DNA from: an uncultured Clostridia bacterium | GTDB taxonomy: Bacteria; Bacillota; Clostridia; Oscillospirales; Acutalibacteraceae | Assembly: GCA_947623215.1 (NCBI GenBank) | Contig: CANQGN010000005.1 | Location: 1 to 22,668, forward strand | Direction of reading: 5' to 3' | Length of the DNA stretch: 22,668 nucleotides | Part shown: piece after piece, positions 14,287-21,781 of the stretch | Layout: each line of letters starts with the position of its first letter | How positions within the stretch are numbered: the first letter of the stretch is position 1 | Made by a program: the position numbers and the translations under genes | The notes under the pieces: model-generated | Database searches by the model: none | The model's input: the letters and a program-made list of their open reading frames with translations, nothing else | Told to the model about the DNA's origin: nothing

Positions 14287-15462
14287 TCAGTACCCCATGT
14301 CGGCGCTCCACGCCGCAAAGCGAAGCCCGCGTTTAGAGGCCCACTCGGGCAGCGTGCATTTGGTAAACATTCCGTTTTCGCCAACATAGCACACGCACGC
14401 GGCCGCGCCGTGCACGGTCAGGCCAGCTTTGTTGGAGTGGAAAAACAGCGTGTAGGTGCTAAGGGCGACGGATTTGCCGGAGAAATAGAGGTCGGTGAGC
14501 GCGTCGCAGCTCATGAACCGTTCCTGCATGGAATGCAGCCCCTTCGGGAAGACAATCTTTTGCACGGTGCCGCTAATTGCCGGGTCGCTGAACGCGCCGT
14601 TCATAACGGCGACGACCGGCTTGCCGCCGATTTTCTCCGGAATGACGTACACGCCGTTTTGCGCCGCCGTTTTTACCCCGGTGATGACCACGGCCCCCTG
14701 CGCGAGGGCGGCTGCGTCAACCCCGTCTACTTTGCTGATGTCGCCGGCCTGTGCGGCGCGGTATTGATAAGCGATTGAGTCGGCGGCAGGGGCGGAGGAA
14801 GACACGGAGGAAGGAACGGAGGAAGGAACAGTGGAGGGAACGGTGGAAGGCACAGTAGAAGGAACGGTAGAAGGCACGGTGGAAGGAACGGTAGAAGGTA
14901 CGGTAGAAGGCACGGTGGAAGGAATGGTGGAGGGGACGGTGGAGGGCACGGAAGCCGTCTGCCCGCCCGGCTGCACCCCGGGCGCGGGTTTGCCGCTGGT
15001 AACGGCCTGCGCCGTGCCGCTGCCGCCGCCGCGAGAAGCCGTGCCGCCGGGGCTTGCTGCCGCGCCGGGGGTTTGCGCGCCGCCCGCAGAAGCGTTTTCC
15101 GGCGCCGGGGTATCGCCGGGGGAGGCCGGATTTGGCGAATTTTGCGCTTGTGTATTGGTAAAATCCGGGTCGGCGAAAAGGCTGCCGGCTGGCAAACCGG
15201 CGGCTGTGCCGCTTGTGGTCTCAGCGGTGCTTTCCGCCGCGCCCTGCGGGTGCGGTTTTGCGCCCCGCCCGTGCAGGAGCAGAACCGTTAAACCGATGAA
15301 CAGCAGCAAAACAAGCAGGGCGAGAGCTGACAGCAGCAACAGTCGGCGGCGGGGGAGCATACGCGGCTTTACCGTTACCTTGGGTTCCAGCTCCCGCATA
15401 CAGTACAGGCAAAATTTCGCTTCTTCCTGCAAGGGCGCGCCGCAAAACGGACAGGTTTTCAT
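14287..15462 (-). CDS. Zinc-ribbon membrane protein with (VPST)n stalk
   Basis: 391 residues. An N-terminal zinc ribbon (C4, C7, C18, C21; CPFC and CLYC) is followed by one membrane helix (~41-63), giving a cytoplasmic ribbon and an external remainder. The external part has a Ser/Gly/Pro/Ala-rich stalk with about ten tandem VPST units, then a ~150-residue C-terminal domain with BspA-like leucine-rich-repeat character (GVYVIPEKIGGKPVVAVMNGAFSD, VQKIVFPKGLHSM, CDALTDLYFSG). It starts 7 bp after the HTH gene with GGGGTGA as ribosome site, and ends 3 bp before the kinase gene. The layout suggests an envelope sensor or surface protein controlled by or signalling to the kinase and HTH protein. That role is inferred from order alone. 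Confidence 0.82.
   Translation of the reverse strand: MKTCPFCGAPLQEEAKFCLYCMRELEPKVTVKPRMLPRRRLLLLSALALLVLLLFIGLTVLLLHGRGAKPHPQGAAESTAETTSGTAAGLPAGSLFADPDFTNTQAQNSPNPASPGDTPAPENASAGGAQTPGAAASPGGTASRGGGSGTAQAVTSGKPAPGVQPGGQTASVPSTVPSTIPSTVPSTVPSTVPSTVPSTVPSTVPSTVPSTVPSSVPSSVSSSAPAADSIAYQYRAAQAGDISKVDGVDAAALAQGAVVITGVKTAAQNGVYVIPEKIGGKPVVAVMNGAFSDPAISGTVQKIVFPKGLHSMQERFMSCDALTDLYFSGKSVALSTYTLFFHSNKAGLTVHGAAACVCYVGENGMFTKCTLPEWASKRGLRFAAWSADMGY
14831..14950 (-). repeat. Ten 12-bp tandem repeats coding VPST
   Basis: Ten units of the type GTGGAAGGMACG (+ strand) encode VPST or IPST on the - strand. Units differ only at synonymous positions apart from one Ile variant, so both length and protein sequence are under constraint. 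Slippage would change stalk length by four residues without shifting frame. Confidence 0.9.
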
Positions 15463-15469
15463 GGCAGCG

Positions 15470-15892
15470 TCACCCCAGCGTTTCGAGTTCGTATTGAAAC
15501 AGCAGCGTATTGATTTCGATGATAGAAAGCCCTTTGCAAAGGCCGTACAGCACTACGGCGTCGAAAGGAAGCTTCACATAGAGCGGCGGATAGCCGGCGC
15601 ATTTCAGCAGCTGCTGCACCTCGTCCAGCCGCAGCGACATTCCGACCGCCAGCGCGAGCAGCTTTTTGCGTTCGGGCGTCCGCAGGCCGGAAAAAATCTG
15701 GTAGCCGTACACCTCTGCCAGTTCCGAACGGCGAATGGCATCGGCCTTTTTCAGCCCCTTTTCGGTGAGCAGGCGTTCCAATAAGGCGGAGAGGGAATCA
15801 TGAATCATGTAGTCCTTGTTTTCCTGGTAAAAGGTCTGAAAATCGGGGCAAAGCCCGAGCTCCTCTACAATTTTCGACGTGTCTTTCTGCAT
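15470..15892 (-). CDS. HTH-type putative DNA-binding regulator of the kinase operon
   Basis: I place the start at the ATG at 15892 (MQKDTSKIVEEL), 5 nt after AGAGGTGA. A GTG at 15901 would overlap that site and sit almost on the predicted start point. The 140-residue protein has a helix-turn-helix-like region (SALLERLLTEKGLKKADAIR, then SELAEVYGYQIFSGLRTPER), in which a tolerant Xre-like fold can be seen, and a helical C-terminus. First gene of the operon with the zinc-ribbon protein and kinase. A kinase-linked regulator is a common arrangement in Clostridia. It is the best local candidate to bind the shared ATGCTGSCAGCAT palindrome, because one copy lies at its own promoter; no direct evidence supports this. 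Confidence 0.75.
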   Translation of the reverse strand: MQKDTSKIVEELGLCPDFQTFYQENKDYMIHDSLSALLERLLTEKGLKKADAIRRSELAEVYGYQIFSGLRTPERKKLLALAVGMSLRLDEVQQLLKCAGYPPLYVKLPFDAVVLYGLCKGLSIIEINTLLFQYELETLG

Positions 15893-15912
15893 ATCGCTCA
15901 CCTCTGTTCATG

Positions 15913-15956
15913 ATGATATCACAAAACGGCAAATTTTGCAACTATGCTGCCAGCAT
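15913..15956 (-). promoter_or_regulatory. Promoter C with upstream palindrome, HTH/kinase operon
   Basis: On the - strand: perfect palindrome ATGCTGGCAGCAT (15956-15944), TTGCAA (15941-15936), 17-bp spacer, TATCAT (15918-15913). The start should fall near 15906, a leader of about 14 nt that still includes the AGAGGTGA ribosome site. The -35 box is better than in the other three copies. Confidence 0.75.
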
Positions 15957-15977
15957 GGGATTTGGATGATATGAAAG

Positions 15978-16008
15978 TTCCGGCGGCGCGAAATCAACAC
16001 CGCCGGAA
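15978..16008 (-). terminator. Stem-loop between the DUF4268 gene and promoter C
   Basis: 9-bp inverted repeat TTCCGGCGG / CCGCCGGAA with a 13-nt loop, 73 bp downstream of the DUF4268 stop. The T-run is short (CTTTCAT), so termination strength is uncertain. Confidence 0.5.
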
Positions 16009-16080
16009 GCAAAGAATATAGTGTGCTGTGTTTTTGCTTTTTGCCCGAATCGGGGGGAGAGGGGGGTTATCGTTTTTTGC

Positions 16081-16995
16081 TTAAATGTATTTTTTGAACA
16101 CCTTTTTAATTTTCACCATCACGTCCATCAGCCACTCAAATTGCGCGTTCCATTGCTCCCTGTCGCCAAAGTTGACCTCTTTCACGACTGCGATTTGGCT
16201 CGCTATGTTTCCCGGCATCTCATTCCAATCGAAGGTCAGCCCGCTTTCCTGCTCAATGGCTTCTTTCTTTTCTAACAGAGAGAAAAATAAATCCATATTG
16301 TCGCCGATGTACAAAGCCGCACGCAATTTGTTTTGACTGGGAACTTGCGTTACCACAACATCGCAGGCCGAACAACCGATTGTGAAATTCATAAAATTTC
16401 TAAAGGCTGGCTTTCGACAATGGAATTCTTTTGTAAAGGGTTTTCCTTTTACGTACTCTTGAAAGGCGTCCCAAAAATCATAATACTGCTGCTTTCTTTC
16501 ATTGTCGACGCTCCGCATTGCTTTTGCCCAGTTGTTCGGCTTTTCGATGACTTCAAATTTCACGGCGGGTTTGGAATCGTCGATTTGATACAGCTTGATT
16601 TCACAGAGGAAAAACCCGATTTCTTCATCTGTGTGATTGTTCAGCCACTCAATCGCCGCTATGTGCTTCTCGTTGGCGTGTTTCACAACCCAAATGACTG
16701 CCTCGGCGGATTTTCCCGAGGCATAGGTAATCAGCTTGCCGAGATGGTCGTGATCGGTGCCCGCCAACTGGTTTTCAATGATGATTTTTCGGCCGGATTC
16801 CGACTCGGCGGCTAAAATATCCGCTCTGTAATCTCCAACTGCGGACTCCGTCTCTTCCAGCGTTATATCGAAGCCGACTGCGGCGGAAAGCAGCGCAAGA
16901 TTCTTTGAAAGCCACGGCGTAAAATCCTGCGCCTCGTTCGGCCAAACATCCCGCAAGCTTTCGATTTCTTTCAATTTGCCTAATGCTGTTTTCAT
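16081..16995 (-). CDS. DUF4268 protein with PD-(D/E)XK nuclease-like domain
   Basis: 304 residues; ATG start with GAGGA upstream. The N-terminal half has VGDYRADILAAESESGRKIIIENQL (~52-76), where the Asp of RADIL and the E-x-Q of IENQL fit a PD-(D/E)XK endonuclease-like core. Then come DHDHLGKLITYASG and NNHTDEEIGFFLCEI, all characteristic of DUF4268 proteins. The C-terminal half (YYDFWDAFQEY..., LRAALYIGD) is the DUF4268 domain proper. Such proteins occur alone or near restriction and defence genes; their biochemistry is not established as far as I know. No methyltransferase or other defence partner is in the window. The DNA is A+T-richer than the kinase operon, consistent with transfer. The gene has its own ~100-bp upstream region; I could not fix its promoter. 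Confidence 0.82.
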   Translation of the reverse strand: MKTALGKLKEIESLRDVWPNEAQDFTPWLSKNLALLSAAVGFDITLEETESAVGDYRADILAAESESGRKIIIENQLAGTDHDHLGKLITYASGKSAEAVIWVVKHANEKHIAAIEWLNNHTDEEIGFFLCEIKLYQIDDSKPAVKFEVIEKPNNWAKAMRSVDNERKQQYYDFWDAFQEYVKGKPFTKEFHCRKPAFRNFMNFTIGCSACDVVVTQVPSQNKLRAALYIGDNMDLFFSLLEKKEAIEQESGLTFDWNEMPGNIASQIAVVKEVNFGDREQWNAQFEWLMDVMVKIKKVFKKYI

Positions 16996-17098
16996 AATTT
17001 GTTTTCCTCGTTTCTATTTAATATTTCTTGGGTTCTTTCAAGGCCGAAGTCAAAACAACATCTGTTTTTGTTATTTTGTTTTTCACTGCTTTCTTATG

Positions 17099-20000
17099 TT
17101 ATTTTTTTGTTAATGCAAATGTTCCGGGATTTTCGTAGAATGGATGATTAGTATAACCATCATAGAAATAACCTTTGACAGTGCTATCACCTACGAGATA
17201 TTTAACATTTTCACTGCCGTCCTCAACAAACTCAACCGTAAAAGAAGCTGTTGCAGAGCTATAGGGTGGAACATATTGATTTGCGGTAAATTGCCATTTT
17301 CCAGAAATAGTTATTGATTCCAGACTGCTACACTCCTTAAATGCGTTACTGCCAATTTTATTTGTGGCTTCGGGGATTTCTATCGTTTCTAATTTGCTAC
17401 ACCCACGAAAGGCACTACTCCCAATGCTCGTAATTGTTTCTGGCAAAGAAATACTTGTTATATCAGAATTTCTAAAGCCGTCTTTAGCGACAGCGGTTAC
17501 GGTTCGGCCGTTGTATATTTTTGGGACAGTAACAGGCTTGTTCCACGAAGCCTTATATTCTTCTTTCAATGCAACGCTAACGGAGGTATCATCAATAATT
17601 GTAAACACAAAAATTTCCTCATCGGCAACTCCGCCGCCGATTAGCCCGCTTAAATCGTGTTCTTCTTTGGTGTCGTCGGTATAGTAGATGACCAGCTTCG
17701 TGCCGTCAATTTCGGTGTGGTCAATCCCGCGCCCATCCTTGCCGGGTTCGCCCGGCAAGCCCTGCGGGCCTTGCGGGCCTGCTGCGCCGGGCGTGCCCGT
17801 TTCGCCTTTTTCGCCGCGGTCGCCTTTTTCGCCTTTGAGGGCGGAAATATCCACCGTTTTGGTCGTGCCGGTTGCATCGTCCAACGTCAGCACCAGCTCA
17901 TATTTGCCGTCCACGGTGTTCAGCGTAACGGATTTGATCCCCGCGCCGTCTTTGCCGTCCTTGCCGTTTGCGCCGTCTTCACCTTTTGCGCCCCGTACAG
18001 GGCCGATGGGGTCAAGCTCGGTGCCGTCGGTCAGCGTGAGCACGAGCATAAAATCGCCGTCCAGCGTCACGGATTTTATTCCGACGCCCTGTTCGCCCTT
18101 GTCGCCTTTGGCGCCGTCTTTGCCGTTTTCACCGTCTTTCCCGACGATGGAGTACACCGTGAAATCGCTCCCGTCCGAGAAAGAGAGCTTCAAGTCGGTT
18201 CCGTTCACCAATTCCGCCTTGGATATTCCGACGCCTTTTTCACCCTGCGCACCGGTATCGCCTTTATCGCCTTTGGCGGCGGCCTGCATCTCTTTCAGCC
18301 AATCCGCAGGGGAGTCGGCAGAGGTCAGCCCGGCATCTTTTGCCAGATCAAAAGCCGATTTTCCGTTCGCGCCGTTTTCGCCGTCTGCGCCTTTGAGGGT
18401 TTCCTGCAATTCGGCCAGCCATTCTGCTTCGCTGCCTGCTGTGGTTAAATGATTTTCTACCGCCAACTCATAGGCAGATTTACCGTCGGTACCGTCTTTG
18501 CCTTTTAAGCTTTCCAGCCATTCGGTTTCGGTTGCGGCGTCGGTCAAATGCAGTTCTTTTGCACGCTCATAGGCAGACTTGCCGTCTGCGCCATTTTTCC
18601 CGTTTTCGCCGTTTTTCCCGTCCTGCCCGGCCTCGCCTTTTTCGCCCTTCAGGCTGCGGAGCCACTCGGTTTCGTTTTCCGCGTCGGTCAAATTGTATTT
18701 TTTGGCAAGCTCGAAGGCCGAAAGGCCGTCTTCGCCCTTGTCGCCCTTTGCGCCGCTGACGCCGTTCGCGCCGTCTTTGCCTTTTAAGCTTTCCAGCCAT
18801 TCGGTTTCGGTTGCGGCGTCGGTCAAATGCAGTTCTTTCGCACGCTCATAGGCAGACTGGCCGTCGGCGCCCTTGTCGCCTTTTTCGCCTTTCTCGCCCT
18901 TGGCGGCGGCCTGCATTTCTTTCAGCCAGTCCGCAGGGGAGTCGGCAGAGGTCAGCCCGGCCTCTTTTGCCAAATCAAAAGCCGATTTTCCGTTTGCGCC
19001 GTCTTTGCCGTTTTCGCCTTTGAGGCTTTCCTGCAATTCGGTCAACCATTCCGCCTCGCTGCCTGCTGTGGTTAAATGGTTTTCTACCGCCAACTCATAA
19101 GCGGACTTGCCGTTGGTTCCGTTGGTACCGTCTTTCCCTTTCAGGCTGTCAATCCATTCCTCTTCGGTGGCGGCGGTTGTTTTGCCGGTGATTTTTGCGA
19201 TTTGGAACGCCGAAAGCCCGTCGTCGCCCTTTTCGCCGTCTGCCCCGACAATTTTGCCGAGTTTGGAGAGGGTGCCGTCGGTCAGCGTGATTTGTAACTC
19301 GCCCTCTGTGATTTTGATTTCTTGTATGCCGACGCCGTTTTCACCGTCTTTGCCGTCTTTGCCGTCGGCGCCGTTCAACCCGTCTTTACCGTCGACGCCG
19401 TTTTTGCCTTTCAGGCTTTCCAGCCACTCGGCTTCGGAGATACTCCCGTCAATGATTTCCAGTTCAACGGCGCGCTCATAGGCCGATTTGCCGTCGGCGC
19501 CGGCTTCACCTTGTGCGCCCTGTTCGCCCTGCGCGCCGGTATCGCCTTTTTCGCCTTGGTCGCCTTTATCGCCTTTATCCCCCTTGGCGCCGTCTTTACC
19601 TTTCAAGCTTTCAATCCATGCTTCTTCCGTTTCGGCCTCGGTCAGTCCGGCGTTGCGGGCAATTTCATAGGCGGAGCGGCCGTCTTGGCCGTTCGCACCG
19701 TCTTTTCCGTCCTTGCCGTCTTTACCGTCAACGCCGTTGGCGCCGACCACTTTGTCAAGGTTGGCGGTGCTGCCGTCTGAAAAAGTCAGCACCAGCTCGC
19801 CCTTGTCGTTGACATTGGCCGCAGAAATACTCCTGCCGTCCGCGCCTTTTTCACCCTGCGCGCCGGTTTCGCCTTTTTCGCCTTGGTCGCCTTTCTCCCC
19901 CTTGGCAGCGGTTTGCACCTCGGCAAGCCATTCTTCTTCGGTTGCGGCGTCGGTTTTGCCGAGAATCTGCGCCAATTCAAAGGCAGAAAGACCGTTTTTC

Positions 20001-20467
20001 CCGTCCTGCCCGTCCGCGCCGTTCTTGCCGTCAATACCGTCTTGGCCGTCCAAACCGGCCGCCTTGCCGACGTTCAGCACGGTGTCGTCGGTCAGCGTGA
20101 TTTGCAGTTCGCCCGAAGAAGTAAACTGCGCGGATTGGATTCCCGCGCCCTGCTTGGCGCGGGCCTCAATTTCAGCCAGCCAATCCCCCTCGCTGCCGGT
20201 GTAGCCGTTGTCTTTGGCAATCTCATAGGCGGATTTGCCCGACAGGGAAGAGAGCCAGTCGGTCATCGAGCCGGCATAACCGTTCTCGACCGCCAGCTCA
20301 TAGGCCGAAAGGCCGTTTTTTACCGTGGCCGACGCCGGAACCGCGCCGTGGTTGTGAACCCACCACGCGCACAGCAGCGCGATGACGATCATCAGCACGA
20401 TTGAAACAATGCAGACCGCCGTGTGTTTTGCCACTTGTTTTTTGTCGATATGTTTTGCCTGTTCCAT
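17099..20467 (-). CDS. Membrane-anchored collagen-like repeat protein with LRR C-terminus
   Basis: 1122 residues; ATG start 8 nt after AAGGAGG. A short Lys-rich N-terminus and one hydrophobic helix (~17-38) anchor it, leaving the rest outside. Three repeat types alternate. The first is collagen-like Gly-X-Y runs (GEKGDQGEKGETGAQGEKG and others). The second is thirteen ~26-residue units of the type KSAYELAxxxGLTxxxxEWLxSLKG. The third is seven beta units of the type GIxSxxxxxGELxITLTDGT. Residues ~925-1122 form a BspA-type leucine-rich domain (LPETITSIGSSAFRGCSKLETIEIP, KIGSNAFKECSSLESITI), with A+T-richer DNA. No sortase motif is visible. Blocks around 18260-18560 and 18780-19110 are near-duplicates. 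The likely role is a long rod displaying an adhesive tip; the ligand is unknown. Promoter D controls it. Confidence 0.88.
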   Translation of the reverse strand: MEQAKHIDKKQVAKHTAVCIVSIVLMIVIALLCAWWVHNHGAVPASATVKNGLSAYELAVENGYAGSMTDWLSSLSGKSAYEIAKDNGYTGSEGDWLAEIEARAKQGAGIQSAQFTSSGELQITLTDDTVLNVGKAAGLDGQDGIDGKNGADGQDGKNGLSAFELAQILGKTDAATEEEWLAEVQTAAKGEKGDQGEKGETGAQGEKGADGRSISAANVNDKGELVLTFSDGSTANLDKVVGANGVDGKDGKDGKDGANGQDGRSAYEIARNAGLTEAETEEAWIESLKGKDGAKGDKGDKGDQGEKGDTGAQGEQGAQGEAGADGKSAYERAVELEIIDGSISEAEWLESLKGKNGVDGKDGLNGADGKDGKDGENGVGIQEIKITEGELQITLTDGTLSKLGKIVGADGEKGDDGLSAFQIAKITGKTTAATEEEWIDSLKGKDGTNGTNGKSAYELAVENHLTTAGSEAEWLTELQESLKGENGKDGANGKSAFDLAKEAGLTSADSPADWLKEMQAAAKGEKGEKGDKGADGQSAYERAKELHLTDAATETEWLESLKGKDGANGVSGAKGDKGEDGLSAFELAKKYNLTDAENETEWLRSLKGEKGEAGQDGKNGENGKNGADGKSAYERAKELHLTDAATETEWLESLKGKDGTDGKSAYELAVENHLTTAGSEAEWLAELQETLKGADGENGANGKSAFDLAKDAGLTSADSPADWLKEMQAAAKGDKGDTGAQGEKGVGISKAELVNGTDLKLSFSDGSDFTVYSIVGKDGENGKDGAKGDKGEQGVGIKSVTLDGDFMLVLTLTDGTELDPIGPVRGAKGEDGANGKDGKDGAGIKSVTLNTVDGKYELVLTLDDATGTTKTVDISALKGEKGDRGEKGETGTPGAAGPQGPQGLPGEPGKDGRGIDHTEIDGTKLVIYYTDDTKEEHDLSGLIGGGVADEEIFVFTIIDDTSVSVALKEEYKASWNKPVTVPKIYNGRTVTAVAKDGFRNSDITSISLPETITSIGSSAFRGCSKLETIEIPEATNKIGSNAFKECSSLESITISGKWQFTANQYVPPYSSATASFTVEFVEDGSENVKYLVGDSTVKGYFYDGYTNHPFYENPGTFALTKK

Positions 20468-20665
20468 GAAAAATCCTCCTTCATTTTATCGCAGCAACAC
20501 ACGCCCTAACGAATGGAGGAGAATCGGGCTGCTGTGTTACCGTTTTTGGTTATATAGACGATGAGCCGAAAATGGCGCTCAAAACGCAGATGCACCGGGT
20601 TTTTTGAAAAAGCAGATTCGACATAGAGCGACCGACTTCTTGGTTCTTCGGGTACACCCGCTTTT

Positions 20666-20707
20666 ATGATACCAAAAAATGCAGAAAAAGTCTTATGCTG
20701 CCAGCAT
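20666..20707 (-). promoter_or_regulatory. Promoter D with upstream palindrome, collagen-like gene
   Basis: On the - strand: perfect palindrome ATGCTGGCAGCAT (20707-20695), AAGACT (20694-20689), 17-bp spacer, TATCAT (20671-20666). The predicted start near 20658 leaves a leader of about 190 nt (20468-20658). I see no gene in the leader beyond a possible 24-codon frame without a ribosome site. Confidence 0.72.
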
Positions 20708-20771
20708 AGTTTTAAGGAAAAATATGCCCTGTTTTTCCTAAAAGCCGCCGGTGTTTTTTCGTTGTCGCCCG
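20666..20771 (-). repeat. About 105-bp intergenic element, copy D
   Basis: Second full copy of the element at 11481-11583, similar from the -10 box to CGCCCG about 65 bp beyond the palindrome. This copy has an internal hairpin AGGAAAAA / TTTTTCCT where copy A has a different pairing, so primary sequence rather than one fold is shared. Confidence 0.6.
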
Positions 20772-20960
20772 CCCCGCAGCGAGGTTGCCGATTGTCGCCT
20801 TTGTCCGGCGGGGGAAAGAGCATGGAAAAAGGCGATCGCAACCGCAATCGCCTTTTCTGGCAGGATTTGCAACCCCTTCGCTCCTTTTCGCACATGGCGC
20901 GAAAAGCTCGCACGCTCCGCTGAAAATCCATGCTTCGTTTTCCATTTTTTTCTTCCGCGA
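20772..20960. other. Hairpin-rich intergenic stretch without a credible gene
   Basis: It holds a stem GGCGATCGC / GCAATCGCC (20831-20852, one mismatch) flanked by A and T runs, and CTTTTCGC / GCGAAAAG around 20883-20905. The segment catggaaaaaggcgat... to ctggcagg is a close relative of 22081-22124. Open frames across it are low-complexity and lack ribosome sites. Confidence 0.5.
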
Positions 20961-21021
20961 TTGCACTTATATAGGTGCAAAATAAAAGTACCATAAATTT
21001 ATAATAAAGTCAAGTACTTTT
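20961..21021 (+). promoter_or_regulatory. A+T-rich promoter with two nested palindromes, XRE gene
   Basis: TTGCAC (20961-20966) and GTGCAA (20975-20980) form one inverted repeat with an 8-bp spacer, overlapping the -35 area. TATAAT lies at 21000-21005. AAAAGTAC (20984-20991) and GTACTTTT (21014-21021) form a second inverted repeat enclosing the -10 box. Both look like operators; autoregulation by the downstream HTH protein is the simplest reading. Confidence 0.55.
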
Positions 21022-21059
21022 TCTCTCTTGCGGCAAAAAGCGGCAGAAAGGTCTTGCCT

Positions 21060-21299
21060 ATGAATCGGCCCATTGAAAAACAAATCGGCGCCAATATTCG
21101 GCGCCTGCGCGAGCAAGCGCACCTGACCCAGGAAATGCTTTCCGCACGCTTGCAGACGGAGGGGTGCGACTTAACGCGCAGCGCGATTGCGAAAATCGAG
21201 GTCGGCCAGCGCCATTGTTATCCGGATGAGCTGATTTGTTTTCGGAAGATTTTGAAAACGACCTTTGATGAATTGCTGGATATTCAGCCGATTCTTTGA
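21060..21299 (+). CDS. Small XRE-family HTH regulator
   Basis: 79 residues from the ATG at 21060, 8 nt after AAAGG; an in-frame TTG at 21054 is less likely. The whole protein is one helix-turn-helix domain: IGANIRRLREQAHLTQEMLSARL gives helices 1-2, then CDLTRSAIAKIEVGQRHCYPDEL the recognition helix, then the closing helices FRKILKTTFDELL. This is the familiar stand-alone Xre/Cro type of Clostridia that dimerises and binds palindromes. It is transcribed alone and followed by a strong terminator; nested palindromes in its promoter suggest self-control. Targets beyond that are unknown. Confidence 0.88.
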   Translation: MNRPIEKQIGANIRRLREQAHLTQEMLSARLQTEGCDLTRSAIAKIEVGQRHCYPDELICFRKILKTTFDELLDIQPIL

Positions 21300-21328
21300 T
21301 TGCGCTGCACAACCCGTACTCGAACGAA

Positions 21329-21360
21329 AAAGGCCTCCGTTTTGCAAAACGGAGGCCTTT
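21329..21360. terminator. Terminator of the XRE gene
   Basis: Perfect 15-bp arms AAAGGCCTCCGTTTT / AAAACGGAGGCCTTT with only GC between them, 29 bp after the stop; A- and T-rich flanks allow function in both directions. Confidence 0.85.
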
Positions 21361-21461
21361 CGCTTATTGGCAGCGGGAGCTGAACGCGCGCGGCCGGTAA
21401 GGAAAAAGGGAATGTTCAATGATGAAGGGCCTTGGTCATCTGGTTTTTGCAGCTGGTGCTC

Positions 21462-21574
21462 GTTTGCAACATCAGCTCACCTGCGCCGCGCTAAAGGCGG
21501 CTTAGTTCGCTGTGTTGCTGCACAACCCTGCACGCTCCCTGTTTCCGCCCCTGGCGGCGGTCGCGCTCGGTTCC
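21462..21574. repeat. 113-bp repeat, tandem unit 1
   Basis: First of two adjacent complete units with period 113 bp, beginning GTTTGCAACATC and ending GCGCTCGGTTCC. Unit 1 also shares about 33 bp of upstream sequence (from 21429) with the distant copy at 22291-22403. Confidence 0.9.
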
Positions 21575-21687
21575 GTTTGCAACATCGGTTCAACTTCGCC
21601 GCACTTGCGGCGGCTTGTTTCACCGTGTTGCTGCACAACCCTGCGCGCTCCCTGTTTCCGCCCCCGGCGGCGGTCGCGCTCGGTTCC
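21575..21687. repeat. 113-bp repeat, tandem unit 2
   Basis: Second complete unit, directly adjoining unit 1. It contains the small hairpin CGCCGC-actt-GCGGCG, whereas units 1 and 3 read CGCTAAAGGCGGC at that place. Confidence 0.9.
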
Positions 21688-21754
21688 GTTTGCAACATCG
21701 GTTCAACTTCGCCGCGCTAAAGGCGGCTTGGTTCGCTGTGTTGCGGCACAACCC
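21688..21754. repeat. 113-bp repeat, partial unit 3
   Basis: The first 67 bp of the unit, after which the sequence diverges into the hairpin-rich stretch. Confidence 0.85.
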
Positions 21755-21781
21755 ACGTCGCCGCAAACTCCGCTTCGTTCG

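Noticed and set aside
14831..15784. 317-residue + strand open frame starting with MEGTVEGT repeats
   Set aside because: It is the antisense of the VPST repeat and zinc-ribbon gene, with no ribosome site and no domain.
20506..20994. 162-residue - strand open frame over the collagen-gene leader
   Set aside because: It runs through promoter D, a palindrome and hairpin repeats; its composition is that of translated structured repeat DNA.
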